Assembly (NCBI GenBank): GCA_000745135.1
Contig: JQNH01000001.1
Span: forward strand, 2,356,001-2,420,000
Length of the DNA stretch: 64,000 nucleotides
DNA from: Rhizobiales bacterium YIM 77505
GTDB taxonomy: Bacteria; Pseudomonadota; Alphaproteobacteria; Rhizobiales; Beijerinckiaceae
Direction: 5' to 3'
In this document: in pieces, positions 49,902 through 58,453 of the stretch
Layout of the letters: every line of letters starts with the position of its first letter
How positions within the stretch are numbered: the stretch's first letter is position 1
Notes under the pieces: model-generated
What the model was told of the DNA's origin: nothing
Seen by the model: only the letters and a program-made list of their open reading frames with translations
The model's database searches: none
Made by a program: the position numbers and the translations under genes

Positions 49902-50261
49902 TCAATACAGCCGTCCCCCGAGCGGCACCTCCCGGTCGGGGGCGATGAGCATCACCTCGCCCTTCGCGTCGGGCACGCCCAGCGTCAGGACCTCGGACAT
50001 CATCGGGCCGATCTGGCGGGGCGGGAAGTTGACGACCGCGAGCACCAGGCGGCCGGGGAGCTCGTCGAGGCGGTAGTTCCTCGTGATCTGGGCCGAGGAT
50101 TTCCTGATCCCGATGTTGGGGCCGAAATCGATGGTGAGCCGGTAGGCGGGCTTCCGTGCCTCCGGGAAAGGCTCGGCCGCCACGATCCGCCCGACGCGGA
50201 TGTCCACCTTGAGGAAGTCGTGGAAGGCGATCTGGGGAGAGGGGGAGCTTGAGCGGGTCAT
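49902..50261 (-). CDS. csaA: tRNA-binding protein, CsaA-like
   Basis: A 119-aa OB-fold protein: FHDFLKVDIRVGRIVAAEPFPEARKPAYRLTIDFGPNIGIRKSSAQITRNYRLDELPGRLVLAVVNFPPRQIGPMMSEVLTLGVPD, the CsaA/EMAP-II-like tRNA-binding domain. CsaA dimers bind tRNA and act as chaperones in some bacteria. Full family length. Confidence 0.92.
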   Translation of the reverse strand: MTRSSSPSPQIAFHDFLKVDIRVGRIVAAEPFPEARKPAYRLTIDFGPNIGIRKSSAQITRNYRLDELPGRLVLAVVNFPPRQIGPMMSEVLTLGVPDAKGEVMLIAPDREVPLGGRLY

Positions 50262-50400
50262 GCCGAGCGTTGTGCCCGATCCTGCGGCTCGGCGCTACGG
50301 GCTGAGCGCTCCGTCGCCTCTGGGAAGAGGGTGGCGCCTGAACCACATCTGGAGGTTCACGCCCGCCCCCCGCCCTTCTTGAGACGGAAGCGAGCCGGCC

Positions 50401-50592
50401 TCAGAGGTGGGGCGGCGGGCGCAGGGTGTTGCAGCCGACCTTGTGGGCGAGCGAGACGATCGCGCCTTGCCCAATGCCCACATCGGCGAGCGTGCGGGCA
50501 TCGACGCTGCGAAGCTCGGGCTCGCCCTTGCGCCGCCGCATCCTTCGACGGGCCATGGTGCGCAACAGGCGCCAGACATGAAGAAGAATCAC
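50401..50592 (-). CDS. DUF1127 family small protein
   Basis: A 63-aa protein starting from GTG at 50592 with AGGAGGGCG before it. The C-terminal part SVDARTLADVGIGQGAIVSLAHKV is the DUF1127 pattern (R-T-L-x-D-x-G-I); DUF1127 proteins bind or regulate small RNAs and phosphate/nitrogen metabolism in some Rhizobiales. It is 28 bp downstream of the cytochrome operon. Confidence 0.75.
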   Translation of the reverse strand: MILLHVWRLLRTMARRRMRRRKGEPELRSVDARTLADVGIGQGAIVSLAHKVGCNTLRPPPHL

Positions 50593-50620
50593 GGATCGCC
50601 CTCCTGTCGTTCGGGCGCTG

Positions 50621-51166
50621 TCATGGCGCGGGCGGCAGGGGATCCGGCACCTTGTTGCGGACGGCCGGGACCTGCCGGAGATACGCGAAGACGGCCTTCA
50701 AATCCTCGTCGGTCATCCGGCCGATGAAGGGCCAGGGCATGGGCGGCAGGATCGGCCGCCCCTGCCCCTGATGGCGCCCCGTCCGCAGGGTCTGGATGAA
50801 CTGCTCTTCGGTGAAGTCCCGCAGCACGCCCGTCTCCGGGTCGGGGGTGAGGTTGGCGGCAAAACTCACCCCCCACGGCCCCGACCAGGCGGTCAAGGTG
50901 GCGGAGGCGGCGGCCATCCAGGGCTCGGGGAGCCGCGCCGGAGCCTTGACCGGAAGGTCCTGCGGATGGCCGGAGAGGGCCCGGCTCATGTCGGGCTCCG
51001 GCCCTGCCGGCCCCGTCTTCAGGGGCGTGTGACAGTCGTGGCAGCTCCCGATGGTGACGAGATACTCGCCGCGTCTGACCTGCTCGCTCGTCGCGGTTCC
51101 TTGGGCAAGGCTCACGGCCGGCACGAGCAGCGCCGCGGCGACCAGGAGAGGGAGGGGACCGTTCAT
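50621..51166 (-). CDS. monohaem cytochrome c, exported
   Basis: A 181-aa protein with signal peptide (LPLLVAAALLVPAVSLAQ, about 5-22) and one haem site (SCHDCHTPL, near residue 45). The rest, with MPWPFIGRMTDEDLKAVFAYLRQVP, follows the class I cytochrome c layout including the axial Met in PPMPWP. Its ATG overlaps the stop of the upstream di-haem cytochrome gene, so the two are co-translated. It probably carries electrons in the periplasm for the partner protein. Confidence 0.88.
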   Translation of the reverse strand: MNGPLPLLVAAALLVPAVSLAQGTATSEQVRRGEYLVTIGSCHDCHTPLKTGPAGPEPDMSRALSGHPQDLPVKAPARLPEPWMAAASATLTAWSGPWGVSFAANLTPDPETGVLRDFTEEQFIQTLRTGRHQGQGRPILPPMPWPFIGRMTDEDLKAVFAYLRQVPAVRNKVPDPLPPAP

Positions 51167-52278
51167 CGGATCTGTCCTTTCTCGTTGAGTTGAGCTTTCT
51201 GGCGCGGCGCCTCTGCCTCCGCCACCCAGCGTCGGAGGAGCGCGAGCGCCTCCTCGTCGATGAGCTCGGTTCCGAGCGGCGGCATCTGAAGGGCTGGGTA
51301 GCGCGAGGCGGCGCGCTCGATCAGCGCGCTGCGGTCCGGATGCCCCGGCTCGATGCGCATGAGGGCCTCGGGCGACTGGCCGGGCGCCGGCCTCTTCACC
51401 GGATGGGCGACCGCGCTCGCGAGCGCAGGGGCGACGTTCGACCCTGCCTCGTAGCGCAGATAAAGCCCGACGGTCCTCAGCGGCCCCGCCGCGTTGTGGC
51501 AGTGGCCGCAATTGCCGTGGAGATAGCCGAGCGCGGCGCGCTCGGTCGCGGAGGCGGCGGCAATGCGCGGCGCCTCGTGGGATGGGGGATGGCCGACCAG
51601 CAGCCCCCTCGCGATGAGCTCCTTGAGATCCACCTCGGCGAAGCGTCGCGGCTCCCCATGCACCGCGCCCGGATCCCGGTCCGGCGAGAGCTGCAGGGCG
51701 CTGAATCCCAGCACGTCGCTCCTGCCGCCCTGGTGGCAGGCCTTGCAGTCGCTGATGCCGGGGATCGTATGCGAGCGCCCGTTTCCCAACGGAAAGGCGC
51801 CGCGCTGCCCCCGCTCCGAGACCAGGCGAGCCTCCCGCCCGTCGGCGCTCCAAGCATAGGCCGCATAGAGCCAGCGGCCGTCGGCCAGGCGCTCGAGGTA
51901 ACGCGTCTCGATGGGCCGCCCCGCGAAGGAAAACTCCTTCCAGAGCCGCGTTCCGACCGGGAACACCCAGGCCTCGGGGTCCGAGCCGTCGATCGCGGTG
52001 CCGGGCGGCAGGGAGATCCACCGGCGCTTCGCGGCGCCATCGGTCCACAGGGGATACTGGGGCGAGAACGCCAGGTGCCGGGGGTCGACCGCGAGGGTGG
52101 CGGCATCCGCGTAAAGGCCAGTGTCCTCGAGCCGCAGCGGGGGCTTCAAGGCGGCCGCCGGCGGCACCGCCTCGCCCGCGGCGACAAGCCCGGCGGCGAG
52201 GATCAGCGCGGCGCTCAAGGCGGCGAGAGGGACCCGCGGGCTCCCCGATACCTTCCGATGGACGATGATCCTGCGCAT
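51163..52278 (-). CDS. exported di-haem cytochrome c-type protein
   Basis: A 371-aa protein. After a signal peptide ([22 protein letters not shown]), residues about 45-180 form a non-haem domain ([26 protein letters not shown], with [13 protein letters not shown]), and two haem sites follow: SDCKACHQG and [10 protein letters not shown]. The layout resembles the SO_0930-type/di-haem cytochrome c proteins associated with oxidation of extracytoplasmic substrates. First gene of an operon with a monohaem cytochrome. Start at ATG 52278. Divergent from the HTH-TPR protein across 153 bp. Confidence 0.75.
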   Translation of the reverse strand: MRRIIVHRKVSGSPRVPLAALSAALILAAGLVAAGEAVPPAAALKPPLRLEDTGLYADAATLAVDPRHLAFSPQYPLWTDGAAKRRWISLPPGTAIDGSDPEAWVFPVGTRLWKEFSFAGRPIETRYLERLADGRWLYAAYAWSADGREARLVSERGQRGAFPLGNGRSHTIPGISDCKACHQGGRSDVLGFSALQLSPDRDPGAVHGEPRRFAEVDLKELIARGLLVGHPPSHEAPRIAAASATERAALGYLHGNCGHCHNAAGPLRTVGLYLRYEAGSNVAPALASAVAHPVKRPAPGQSPEALMRIEPGHPDRSALIERAASRYPALQMPPLGTELIDEEALALLRRWVAEAEAPRQKAQLNEKGQIR

Positions 52279-52431
52279 CACATCCGCTTCCCGGCGGCCC
52301 AGGACGATGACCGCCTTACGTGCGGAGCCTTTCTACGCCGGGATTTTTTCCGGGACGCTTTCCGGATATTGCCTGGATTTGCCGGCAGTTTTCCTGAGAG
52401 CCTGCGCCGTGGCGGATGAGGGCCGGACGGG

Positions 52432-53877
52432 ATGAACGACAGGAAGAAGCGGGTCGCCGCCGCGATCAGGGACCATCTTGCCCGCGAACGCCTCTCGCGC
52501 GAGCAGTTCGCCTTCAAGACGAAGCTCGGCAAGTCCACCATCGACAAGCTGCTGATCGGGCTCTTCTCCGATCGCACCCTGGCCGTCGTCGAGAGCCATA
52601 CCGGGCTTCCCCTCCGCGCCCTCTTGGAGGGCGCCGACCCGGCGCCCTCCCCGACGCAGGCCGCCGTGGCCGCTCCGCGCGGCCTGAAGCCCCTCGACGG
52701 GCCCTCGATCGCGGTCCTGCCCTTCACCAACATGAGCGGCGATCCCGAGCAGGACTATCTCGCCGACGGGCTGTGCGAGGACATCATCACGGCGCTCGCG
52801 CGCCTGCGCTGGCTCTTCGTCATCGCCCGCAACTCGAGCTTCGCCTACAAGGACCGGGCCGCCGATATGCGCCTCGTCGCGCAGGAGCTCGGGGTACGCT
52901 ACGTGCTGGTGGGGAGCGTGCGCACTGCCGGCGGACGCATCCGCGTCACCGCCCAGCTGATCGACGCCGAAACCGGCCAGCAGATCTGGGCCGAGCGCTA
53001 CGACCGCGAGCTGCGCGACCTCTTCGCCGTCCAGGACGAGATCACCGAGCGCGTCGTCGCCGTCGTCGAGCCGCACATCTACGCCCAAGAGGGGTTTCGT
53101 GCGCTCAACAAGCCGCCCGAGAGCATCGACGCCTGGGGGCTCGTCGCCCGCGCGGTGGTGCTGCTCAACCGCTTCGACCGCCAGCAGAACGAGGAGGCGC
53201 AGGAGCTCCTGCGGCGCGCCATCGCCCTCGAGCCGACCTATGCCCGCGCCCACGCGCTGCTGAGCTGGGCGGTCTACTGGGCCACCTACGCCTATTGGCT
53301 GCCGGACCGGGACGAGGCGGTGAAGCGGGCCTCGGCCCACGCCCAGGACGCGTTGCTGCACGACCCCTCCGATCCCTGGGCGCGGATGGTGTTCGGGCTG
53401 TGCCTCAGCACCGCGGGGCATCACGAGCGGGCCCTCGGCGAGCTGCAGGCGGCGCTTGCGCTGAACCCGAGCTTCGCCCTCGGCCACATCGTGTTCGGAT
53501 GGGCGCTCCTGCGGGCCGGCTATTTCGACGAGGCGCTCGTCGAGACGGGATGGGCCCTGCGCATGAGCCCGGTGGACAGCTTCGCCGGCTTCTACACGAC
53601 GGTCCACGGCCTTGCCCTCGTCGGGGCGCGGCAGTTCGAGGAGGCGCTGCCCTATCTTCGCGCTTCCGTCGCCGCCGCCGACTATGCCGGCCAGTACAAC
53701 ACCCTCATCAGCTGCTGCGGCCATCTCGGGCTGATCGAGGAGGCGCAGGAGTACATCGCCATCCGCAACCGGCTCGGGCCGCCCCTTCGGCTTGGCGTGC
53801 TCGGGCGCAACCTCGCCCCCTTCGCCCACCGCGACGTCTTCCTCGAGGGTCTCGCCAAGGCCGGCGTTCCGGAATAG
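52432..53877 (+). CDS. HTH, TolB-like and TPR protein, adenylate cyclase-regulator type
   Basis: A 481-aa protein. Residues 1-65 are an XRE-like helix-turn-helix (IRDHLARERLSREQFAFKTKLGKSTIDKLLIG), residues about 85-215 the TolB/FlgO-like domain (SIAVLPFTNMSGDPEQDYLADGLCEDIITALARLRWLFVIARNSSFAYKDR), and the rest TPR repeats (for example AQELLRRAIALEPTYARAHALLSWAV, ALNPSFALGHIVFGWALLRAGYFDEAL). Similar proteins without a cyclase domain are common in Rhizobiales and are taken as transcriptional or signalling proteins. It lies divergent from the cytochrome operon and may regulate it. Confidence 0.75.
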   Translation: MNDRKKRVAAAIRDHLARERLSREQFAFKTKLGKSTIDKLLIGLFSDRTLAVVESHTGLPLRALLEGADPAPSPTQAAVAAPRGLKPLDGPSIAVLPFTNMSGDPEQDYLADGLCEDIITALARLRWLFVIARNSSFAYKDRAADMRLVAQELGVRYVLVGSVRTAGGRIRVTAQLIDAETGQQIWAERYDRELRDLFAVQDEITERVVAVVEPHIYAQEGFRALNKPPESIDAWGLVARAVVLLNRFDRQQNEEAQELLRRAIALEPTYARAHALLSWAVYWATYAYWLPDRDEAVKRASAHAQDALLHDPSDPWARMVFGLCLSTAGHHERALGELQAALALNPSFALGHIVFGWALLRAGYFDEALVETGWALRMSPVDSFAGFYTTVHGLALVGARQFEEALPYLRASVAAADYAGQYNTLISCCGHLGLIEEAQEYIAIRNRLGPPLRLGVLGRNLAPFAHRDVFLEGLAKAGVPE

Positions 53878-53904
53878 CCGCCGCGGCGCGGGCGCAGGGC
53901 CGCC

Positions 53905-54942
53905 TCAGTAGATCCCCTGCCCTGTCGAGAGCTGCAGCGGCGGAGGCGAGGGCTCCCGGGACGGCAGGAAGGCTTCGCGGGACGTGTCGGGACGCGCGAC
54001 CGCGCGGCTCTGCGGCGGGGACGGGGAGAGCCGCGGCGGTGCGGGGGACGCGGGCGTCGCGACGGTCGGCGCAGGCCAGCCGGCGCGAGCCAGCGCGGAC
54101 GGGGCCGGCTGGGCCAGCTGAGCCGGCTGAGGCTGCGGCCGGCGCGTGCTCTCGACGGCGAAGGGATCGGTCTCTTCCTCCATGTCGGACGGCGGCAGAT
54201 CGGCCGGCTGCCATCCGCCGGGCGGCCGCTTCAGCGGGCCTGCGGCCGCATCGTCGGCAAGCCGCGGCGTGAACTTGATCGTCGGTTTGCACACGCGGCG
54301 CAGGCCCTGCGGATCGTGGCGGGCAAGATCAAGGTGAAGATGATCGTAGTGGAAGGCGTCGGATCCGGGGCCGAGCACAGTCGTGAAGTAGTTGCACGCG
54401 CCGACGAACACTTCGCGCAAGAAATCCTGTTCTTCTGGGGACCCGCGCCAACCTCGCATGACGGACACCTCCCGCCCATTGGCCAGGCGGAAGGACATGA
54501 CGTCGACGGCATTCCCGAAGGAATGCTCCGAAAGCTTGGCTCCCCGCCGATTATTCCTCGGCCGGCAAGAATAGGAGCCGGATTTCAGCTCGACGACTGT
54601 CGTTCCGAAGTAAAGCGCCGCCGCCGGCTGCACCACGTCTTGCAGCCACTGGTCCGTGCGCGCGATGATCGGGCAGGCGAGCGTCGCCTGCTGAGTCAGC
54701 GCCACCGAGCCATCGGCGAGAGCCGCGACCTTGAAAGGATGGTTCATCCCGCAAGCGCCCGGGCCGTCGATGGCCGACCGCAGCGACATATAGGCGGAGG
54801 GACGAACGAGCTTCTGCGCAAGGCAGGCGCGCTCCGCCTCGTCGCGCCAAGCCTCGCGCTGCTCGAAGCGGAACAGACCGCAGCCCGCAAGCCCGGCCGC
54901 GATCAGCGCCAGGGTCAGGAACGCAACATACCCACGCCGCAT
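53905..54942 (-). CDS. extensin-like lipoprotein, LAS-type metallopeptidase fold
   Basis: A 345-aa protein with a lipobox (IAAGLAGC, Cys21), the extensin-like C domain (about 35-235) and a Pro/Ala-rich C-terminal tail. The metal ligands of the LAS fold are visible: KLSEHSFGNAVDVMSF and FHYDHLHLDLARH. Proteins of this type resemble D-Ala-D-Ala carboxypeptidases (VanY-like) and act on cell wall crosslinks. It would be anchored to the outer or inner membrane by Lgt/Lsp processing. ATG at 54942. Confidence 0.85.
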   Translation of the reverse strand: MRRGYVAFLTLALIAAGLAGCGLFRFEQREAWRDEAERACLAQKLVRPSAYMSLRSAIDGPGACGMNHPFKVAALADGSVALTQQATLACPIIARTDQWLQDVVQPAAALYFGTTVVELKSGSYSCRPRNNRRGAKLSEHSFGNAVDVMSFRLANGREVSVMRGWRGSPEEQDFLREVFVGACNYFTTVLGPGSDAFHYDHLHLDLARHDPQGLRRVCKPTIKFTPRLADDAAAGPLKRPPGGWQPADLPPSDMEEETDPFAVESTRRPQPQPAQLAQPAPSALARAGWPAPTVATPASPAPPRLSPSPPQSRAVARPDTSREAFLPSREPSPPPLQLSTGQGIY

Positions 54943-55144
54943 GGCCCGTAAGATGCGAGAGGTCGCGTAAACGCCCCGTCAACCGCATCCCCAGGCAGGT
55001 GCCCCGATTCGACGCAACGACGGCCGAGGGTCAGGATCTCGAGAGCCAGCCGCCCCTGGGCGGATCTCATAGAGCTTTCCAGGGGAGCGGCCATGCGATA
55101 CGAGCACGAGTCAGCGCGCCAGCGTCTTCGTCCTGCGGGGTCGC

Positions 55145-56389
55145 ATGCAGTCCCTCCTCGATCTGTGCCGCCGCATCGACGCCGGCGACCTCACCCCGCA
55201 GGCGGCCCTGCGCATGAGCCACGAAGCGATCGCAGCGAGCGATGAAGACATCCGCGCCTTCGTTCATGTGGACGCAACCGCACGAGCCGGCGCGGTGGGG
55301 CCGCTCCGCGGCATCGCTGTGGGAGTGAAGGACATCATCGACACGGCCGATATGCCGACCGAGATGGGCTCGCCCATTTACGCGGGCTGGCGGCCGAAGG
55401 CCGACGCGCCGATCGTCCGCGCCTTGACCCGCGCTGGCGCGACGCCGGTCGGTAAGACCGCCACCACCCCCTTCGCCTATATCGACCCTGCGCCAACCCG
55501 CAATCCGCGCCATCCGGGACATACGCCGGGCGGCTCCTCCTCCGGTTCCGCAGCAGCGGTGGCCGCAGGGATGACGCCGCTGGCCATCGGCACGCAGACG
55601 GGCGGCTCGGTCATCCGGCCGGCCTCCTTCTGCGGCGTTGCCGCGATCAAGCCCTCCTTTCGGCTCCTGCCGACCGTCGGCGTGAAGTGTTTCTCCTGGA
55701 CGCTCGATACGGCGGGCCTGTTTGCGGCGACCGTGCCCGATCTCGCCTATGCCCTCGCGGCCCTCACCGGACGCGATGACCTCCGCACGGCCAGTCGGCC
55801 GCCGGCGCCGCGCATCGGGCTCGTCACGCAGGACTTTGCCGGCCCACCGGACCCGGATGGTGGCGAAGCCCTCGAGAGCGCGATCCGCTCGGCGGAGCGG
55901 TCCGGGGCGACAGTGCGGGCGCTGGCGCTGCCGGCCGTGATCGCGAGCGCCTTCTCGGCTCATGGCCCCCTGCAGGACTTCGAGGCGCGCCAGGCGCTCG
56001 CGTGGGAATACGAGACGCATCGCGACCTTCTGCCCCCTCTCCTGCAGCGGCTGCTCGATGAGGCCTCGACCATCGACGCGCTGGCTTATGACGAGGCTCG
56101 CCGTGCCGCGCGAGGCGCCCGCAACGCCTTGGGCGACGTTTTCGCGGAGGTGGACGTGCTTCTGACCTTCTCCGCGCCTGGCGCCGCACCGGCGACGCTC
56201 GCATCGACGGGCGACTCCCGCTTCAATCGCCTATGGACGCTTCTCGGAGTCCCTTGCGTCAATGTTCCTGGTCTTGCCAACGGGGCCGGATTGCCGGTCG
56301 GCGTTCAGGTGATCGCCGCCTTCGGACGGGATGCGAAGGCGCTCGCTGCGGCGAGCTTCCTCGCCGAGGCTATCGCCGCCCCACTCTGA
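55145..56389 (+). CDS. amidase (amidase signature family)
   Basis: A 414-aa amidase. The Ser-cisSer-Lys triad is present: Lys in IAVGVKDIID, cis-Ser in TPGGSSSGSAAAVAAG, and the nucleophile Ser in TQTGGSVIRPASFCGVAAIKPSF. It hydrolyses an amide or nitrile-derived substrate, not known here. It lacks the GatA-specific C-terminal features and has no GatB/GatC neighbours, so it is not the aminoacyl-tRNA subunit. ATG at 55145. Confidence 0.9.
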   Translation: MQSLLDLCRRIDAGDLTPQAALRMSHEAIAASDEDIRAFVHVDATARAGAVGPLRGIAVGVKDIIDTADMPTEMGSPIYAGWRPKADAPIVRALTRAGATPVGKTATTPFAYIDPAPTRNPRHPGHTPGGSSSGSAAAVAAGMTPLAIGTQTGGSVIRPASFCGVAAIKPSFRLLPTVGVKCFSWTLDTAGLFAATVPDLAYALAALTGRDDLRTASRPPAPRIGLVTQDFAGPPDPDGGEALESAIRSAERSGATVRALALPAVIASAFSAHGPLQDFEARQALAWEYETHRDLLPPLLQRLLDEASTIDALAYDEARRAARGARNALGDVFAEVDVLLTFSAPGAAPATLASTGDSRFNRLWTLLGVPCVNVPGLANGAGLPVGVQVIAAFGRDAKALAAASFLAEAIAAPL

Positions 56390-56511
56390 GGCCGAGACGC
56401 CAGCGGCGCGGACGAGCGAAGCTGTCCACAGGTCGGCCTTCTCCCGTTCTCCGCATCTTGCAGCCAAGCTTTGCTCTGCTAGGCTTTGTCGCGGCGCTGG
56501 CGGAGGGATTG

Positions 56512-56613
56512 ATGGGCCTTGTATCCTGGGGAGGGGTCGGCTCGAAGATCAATATCGCGGCGGTGTGCATCGCTCTTGGGTTCGTCGCGGCGATCGTGGC
56601 CGGCGTTTTCTGA
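56512..56613 (+). CDS. small membrane protein, 33 aa
   Basis: A 33-aa peptide (MGLVSWGGVGSKINIAAVCI, then ALGFVAAIVAGVF) with one membrane helix. GGAGGGATTG precedes the ATG. It could also start slightly upstream in the same frame. No match known; the ribosome binding site and clean hydrophobic segment are the evidence. Confidence 0.4.
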   Translation: MGLVSWGGVGSKINIAAVCIALGFVAAIVAGVF

Positions 56614-56692
56614 GCGCGTCGCTAGGGAAACTCCCCTTCGACAAGCGTGAAGGTGGTGCCGCCGTCACGCTGGCAGCGTTTTCATCGGCACG

Positions 56693-56965
56693 TCAGCTTT
56701 CCGGACAGGGCCGTTGCGTGAAGCGCCAGGAGGTATTGTTCAGCACCATGCCGCACTCGGCAAGACGCGGCCCTTCAGCGGTGGCAAGACAGGCTGTCTC
56801 CCCGACGGAGAACATGCGGCCGAGGGCACGGCAGGCGCACTCGGCGGAGTGATCCGCTTCGCCTTGAACCCAAGGACGGCGAGGCACCGGGTCATGTCCC
56901 TCGGTAGGGGTCGAGATCACCGCGACCAACATCAGGGGGAGGACGCGCACGGAAAGGCGTGACAT
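56693..56965 (-). CDS. small exported Cys-rich protein, 90 aa
   Basis: A 90-aa protein with a signal peptide (SVRVLPLMLVAVISTPTEG) and a mature part with ECACRALGRMFSVGETACLATAEGPRLAECGMVLNNTSWRFTQRPCPES: five cysteines with VGETACL and GPRLAxCGMxLNNTSW, a pattern I know from exported hypothetical proteins of Rhizobiales. Function unknown; likely disulfide-bonded periplasmic. Confidence 0.75.
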   Translation of the reverse strand: MSRLSVRVLPLMLVAVISTPTEGHDPVPRRPWVQGEADHSAECACRALGRMFSVGETACLATAEGPRLAECGMVLNNTSWRFTQRPCPES

Positions 56966-57036
56966 GCGTCACCTCCGGTCAAGCGAACCTGTCATGGTCC
57001 GCCTCGAGCCCATCGTGGTCAAGCGGGGGGACAGGA

Positions 57037-57516
57037 TCAGCCCTTGCACCACCGCGCAGCCGCCGTATCGTCCTCTTCCTTCGCCGCGACCCATTCCCCA
57101 AACGCACCGCCGGAGAGACGCTCCCGCTTCCAGAACGGAGCTCTGGTCTTGAGAAAATCCATGAGGAATTCCGCGGCCTCGAAGGCGGCTCGGCGATGCT
57201 CGGCCGCTGTCACGACCAGGACGATGTTCTCCCCCGGACGGATCTCGCCATAGCGGTGGATCACCGTGACTCCCGCAAGGGACCAGCGCGCACTCGCCTC
57301 CGCAGCGACACGAGCGATCTCGGCCTCGGCCATGCCGGGATAATGCTCAAGCTCGAGCGCCTCGAGCCGCCCGCCCTCGTCCCGGCACAGGCCGGTGAAG
57401 GTGACGACGGCGCCAAGATCGTGGCGGCCACGGAGGAGCGCCTCTACTTCCGCCGCGATCGAGAAATCCTCCCGCTGGATCGCGATCCTCGGCTTCGTCT
57501 CGGTCAGAGGTTTCAT
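57037..57516 (-). CDS. moaE: molybdopterin synthase catalytic subunit
   Basis: A 159-aa MoaE: FSIAAEVEALLRGRHDLGAVVTFTGLCRDEGGRLEALELEHYPGMAE, VIHRYGEIRPGENIVLVVTAAEHRRAAFEAAEFLMDFLKTRAPFWKRE, ending with the active-site lysine region of FWKRERLSGG. It converts precursor Z to molybdopterin together with MoaD. It lies 13 bp after moaD in the same operon. Confidence 0.95.
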   Translation of the reverse strand: MKPLTETKPRIAIQREDFSIAAEVEALLRGRHDLGAVVTFTGLCRDEGGRLEALELEHYPGMAEAEIARVAAEASARWSLAGVTVIHRYGEIRPGENIVLVVTAAEHRRAAFEAAEFLMDFLKTRAPFWKRERLSGGAFGEWVAAKEEDDTAAARWCKG

Positions 57517-57529
57517 GCGATCCCCGGCG

Positions 57530-57790
57530 TCAGCCCCCGGTCATGGGCGGGAAGAACGCCACCTCGCGAGCCTGAGCGATCGGCGCGTCCGGCCGGGCAT
57601 GGACCCGGTCCACCGCGGCACGCACGATACCTTCGCTTTCGAAGGCATGGGCGTATTCCTCGCCGCGGCCTTTGAGCCACCGCACCAGGTCGGCCACGGT
57701 CGCAACCTCGGCAGGGACCTCGATCTCCTCCTCGGCGCGACCGATGCGTTCACGCACCCAAGAAAAGTACATCAGCTTCAGGCGGCTCAT
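57530..57790 (-). CDS. moaD: molybdopterin synthase sulfur carrier subunit
   Basis: An 86-aa ubiquitin-like protein ending in the obligatory Gly-Gly (FFPPMTGG), with VPAEVATVADLVRWLKGRGEEYAHAFE. The C-terminus is thiocarboxylated and feeds MoaE. Its ATG overlaps the pgsA stop codon (ATGA). Encoded before moaE in the operon pgsA-moaD-moaE. Confidence 0.94.
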   Translation of the reverse strand: MSRLKLMYFSWVRERIGRAEEEIEVPAEVATVADLVRWLKGRGEEYAHAFESEGIVRAAVDRVHARPDAPIAQAREVAFFPPMTGG

Positions 57791-58389
57791 CGCCCGCCCT
57801 CCTCGACGATGTGCTCAAGTCCGGCCTTGAGGTAGTCCCAACCGGTGTAGATCGTCAAAGCGGCCGCGATCCACAGGAGGATGAGACCGACCGCCGTCGT
57901 CCCCGGCAGGATGGCCTCGCCCGCCGGTCCGGCGATCAGGAAGCCGACGGCGATGAGCTGGAGCACGGTTTTCCACTTGGCGATCCGGCTCACGGGAACG
58001 CCGACCTTCAACTCGGCCAGGAACTCGCGCAAGCCGGAGACCAGGATCTCGCGGCAGAGGATCACGATGGCTGCCCAGAGGTGGTAGCCCTCGATGATCC
58101 CATCGGCCACCAGCATCAGGAGGCAGGCGGCGACGAGGAGCTTGTCGGCGATCGGATCGAGCATGCGTCCAAGAGCCGACTGCTGGGCATAGAGCCGGGC
58201 GAAATAGCCATCGAAATAATCGGTGACGCTGGCGGCCACGAAGATCACGAGCGCGATCCAGCGGACCCAGTCGTCCTTCGGCCAGAACAGCAGCGCCACC
58301 ACGGTCGGGACGGCGGCAAGTCGGGCGTAGGTGAGCAGGTTCGGAAGGTTCAAGGCCTTCGACCGGCCCAGGGGAGAGGCGGCATTCAT
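57787..58389 (-). CDS. pgsA: CDP-diacylglycerol--glycerol-3-phosphate 3-phosphatidyltransferase
   Basis: A 200-aa membrane enzyme with the CDP-alcohol phosphotransferase motif DYFDGYFARLYAQQSALGRMLDPIADK (D-x2-D-G-x2-A-R-x8-G-x3-D-x3-D). About five membrane helices. It makes phosphatidylglycerophosphate, the first step to phosphatidylglycerol, which also serves Lgt. 65 bp after uvrC, and coupled to moaD. Confidence 0.95.
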   Translation of the reverse strand: MNAASPLGRSKALNLPNLLTYARLAAVPTVVALLFWPKDDWVRWIALVIFVAASVTDYFDGYFARLYAQQSALGRMLDPIADKLLVAACLLMLVADGIIEGYHLWAAIVILCREILVSGLREFLAELKVGVPVSRIAKWKTVLQLIAVGFLIAGPAGEAILPGTTAVGLILLWIAAALTIYTGWDYLKAGLEHIVEEGGR

Positions 58390-58453
58390 TGCCGGGCAGG
58401 AAACATGCGGCCCATGTCGGCGTCAACACAACGAGGGGTGAAGAGAGGCGGCG

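Noticed and set aside
55145-56389. GatA, aminoacyl-tRNA amidotransferase subunit A
   Set aside because: It shares the amidase triad but lacks GatA-specific regions and has no gatB or gatC neighbours; called a generic amidase.
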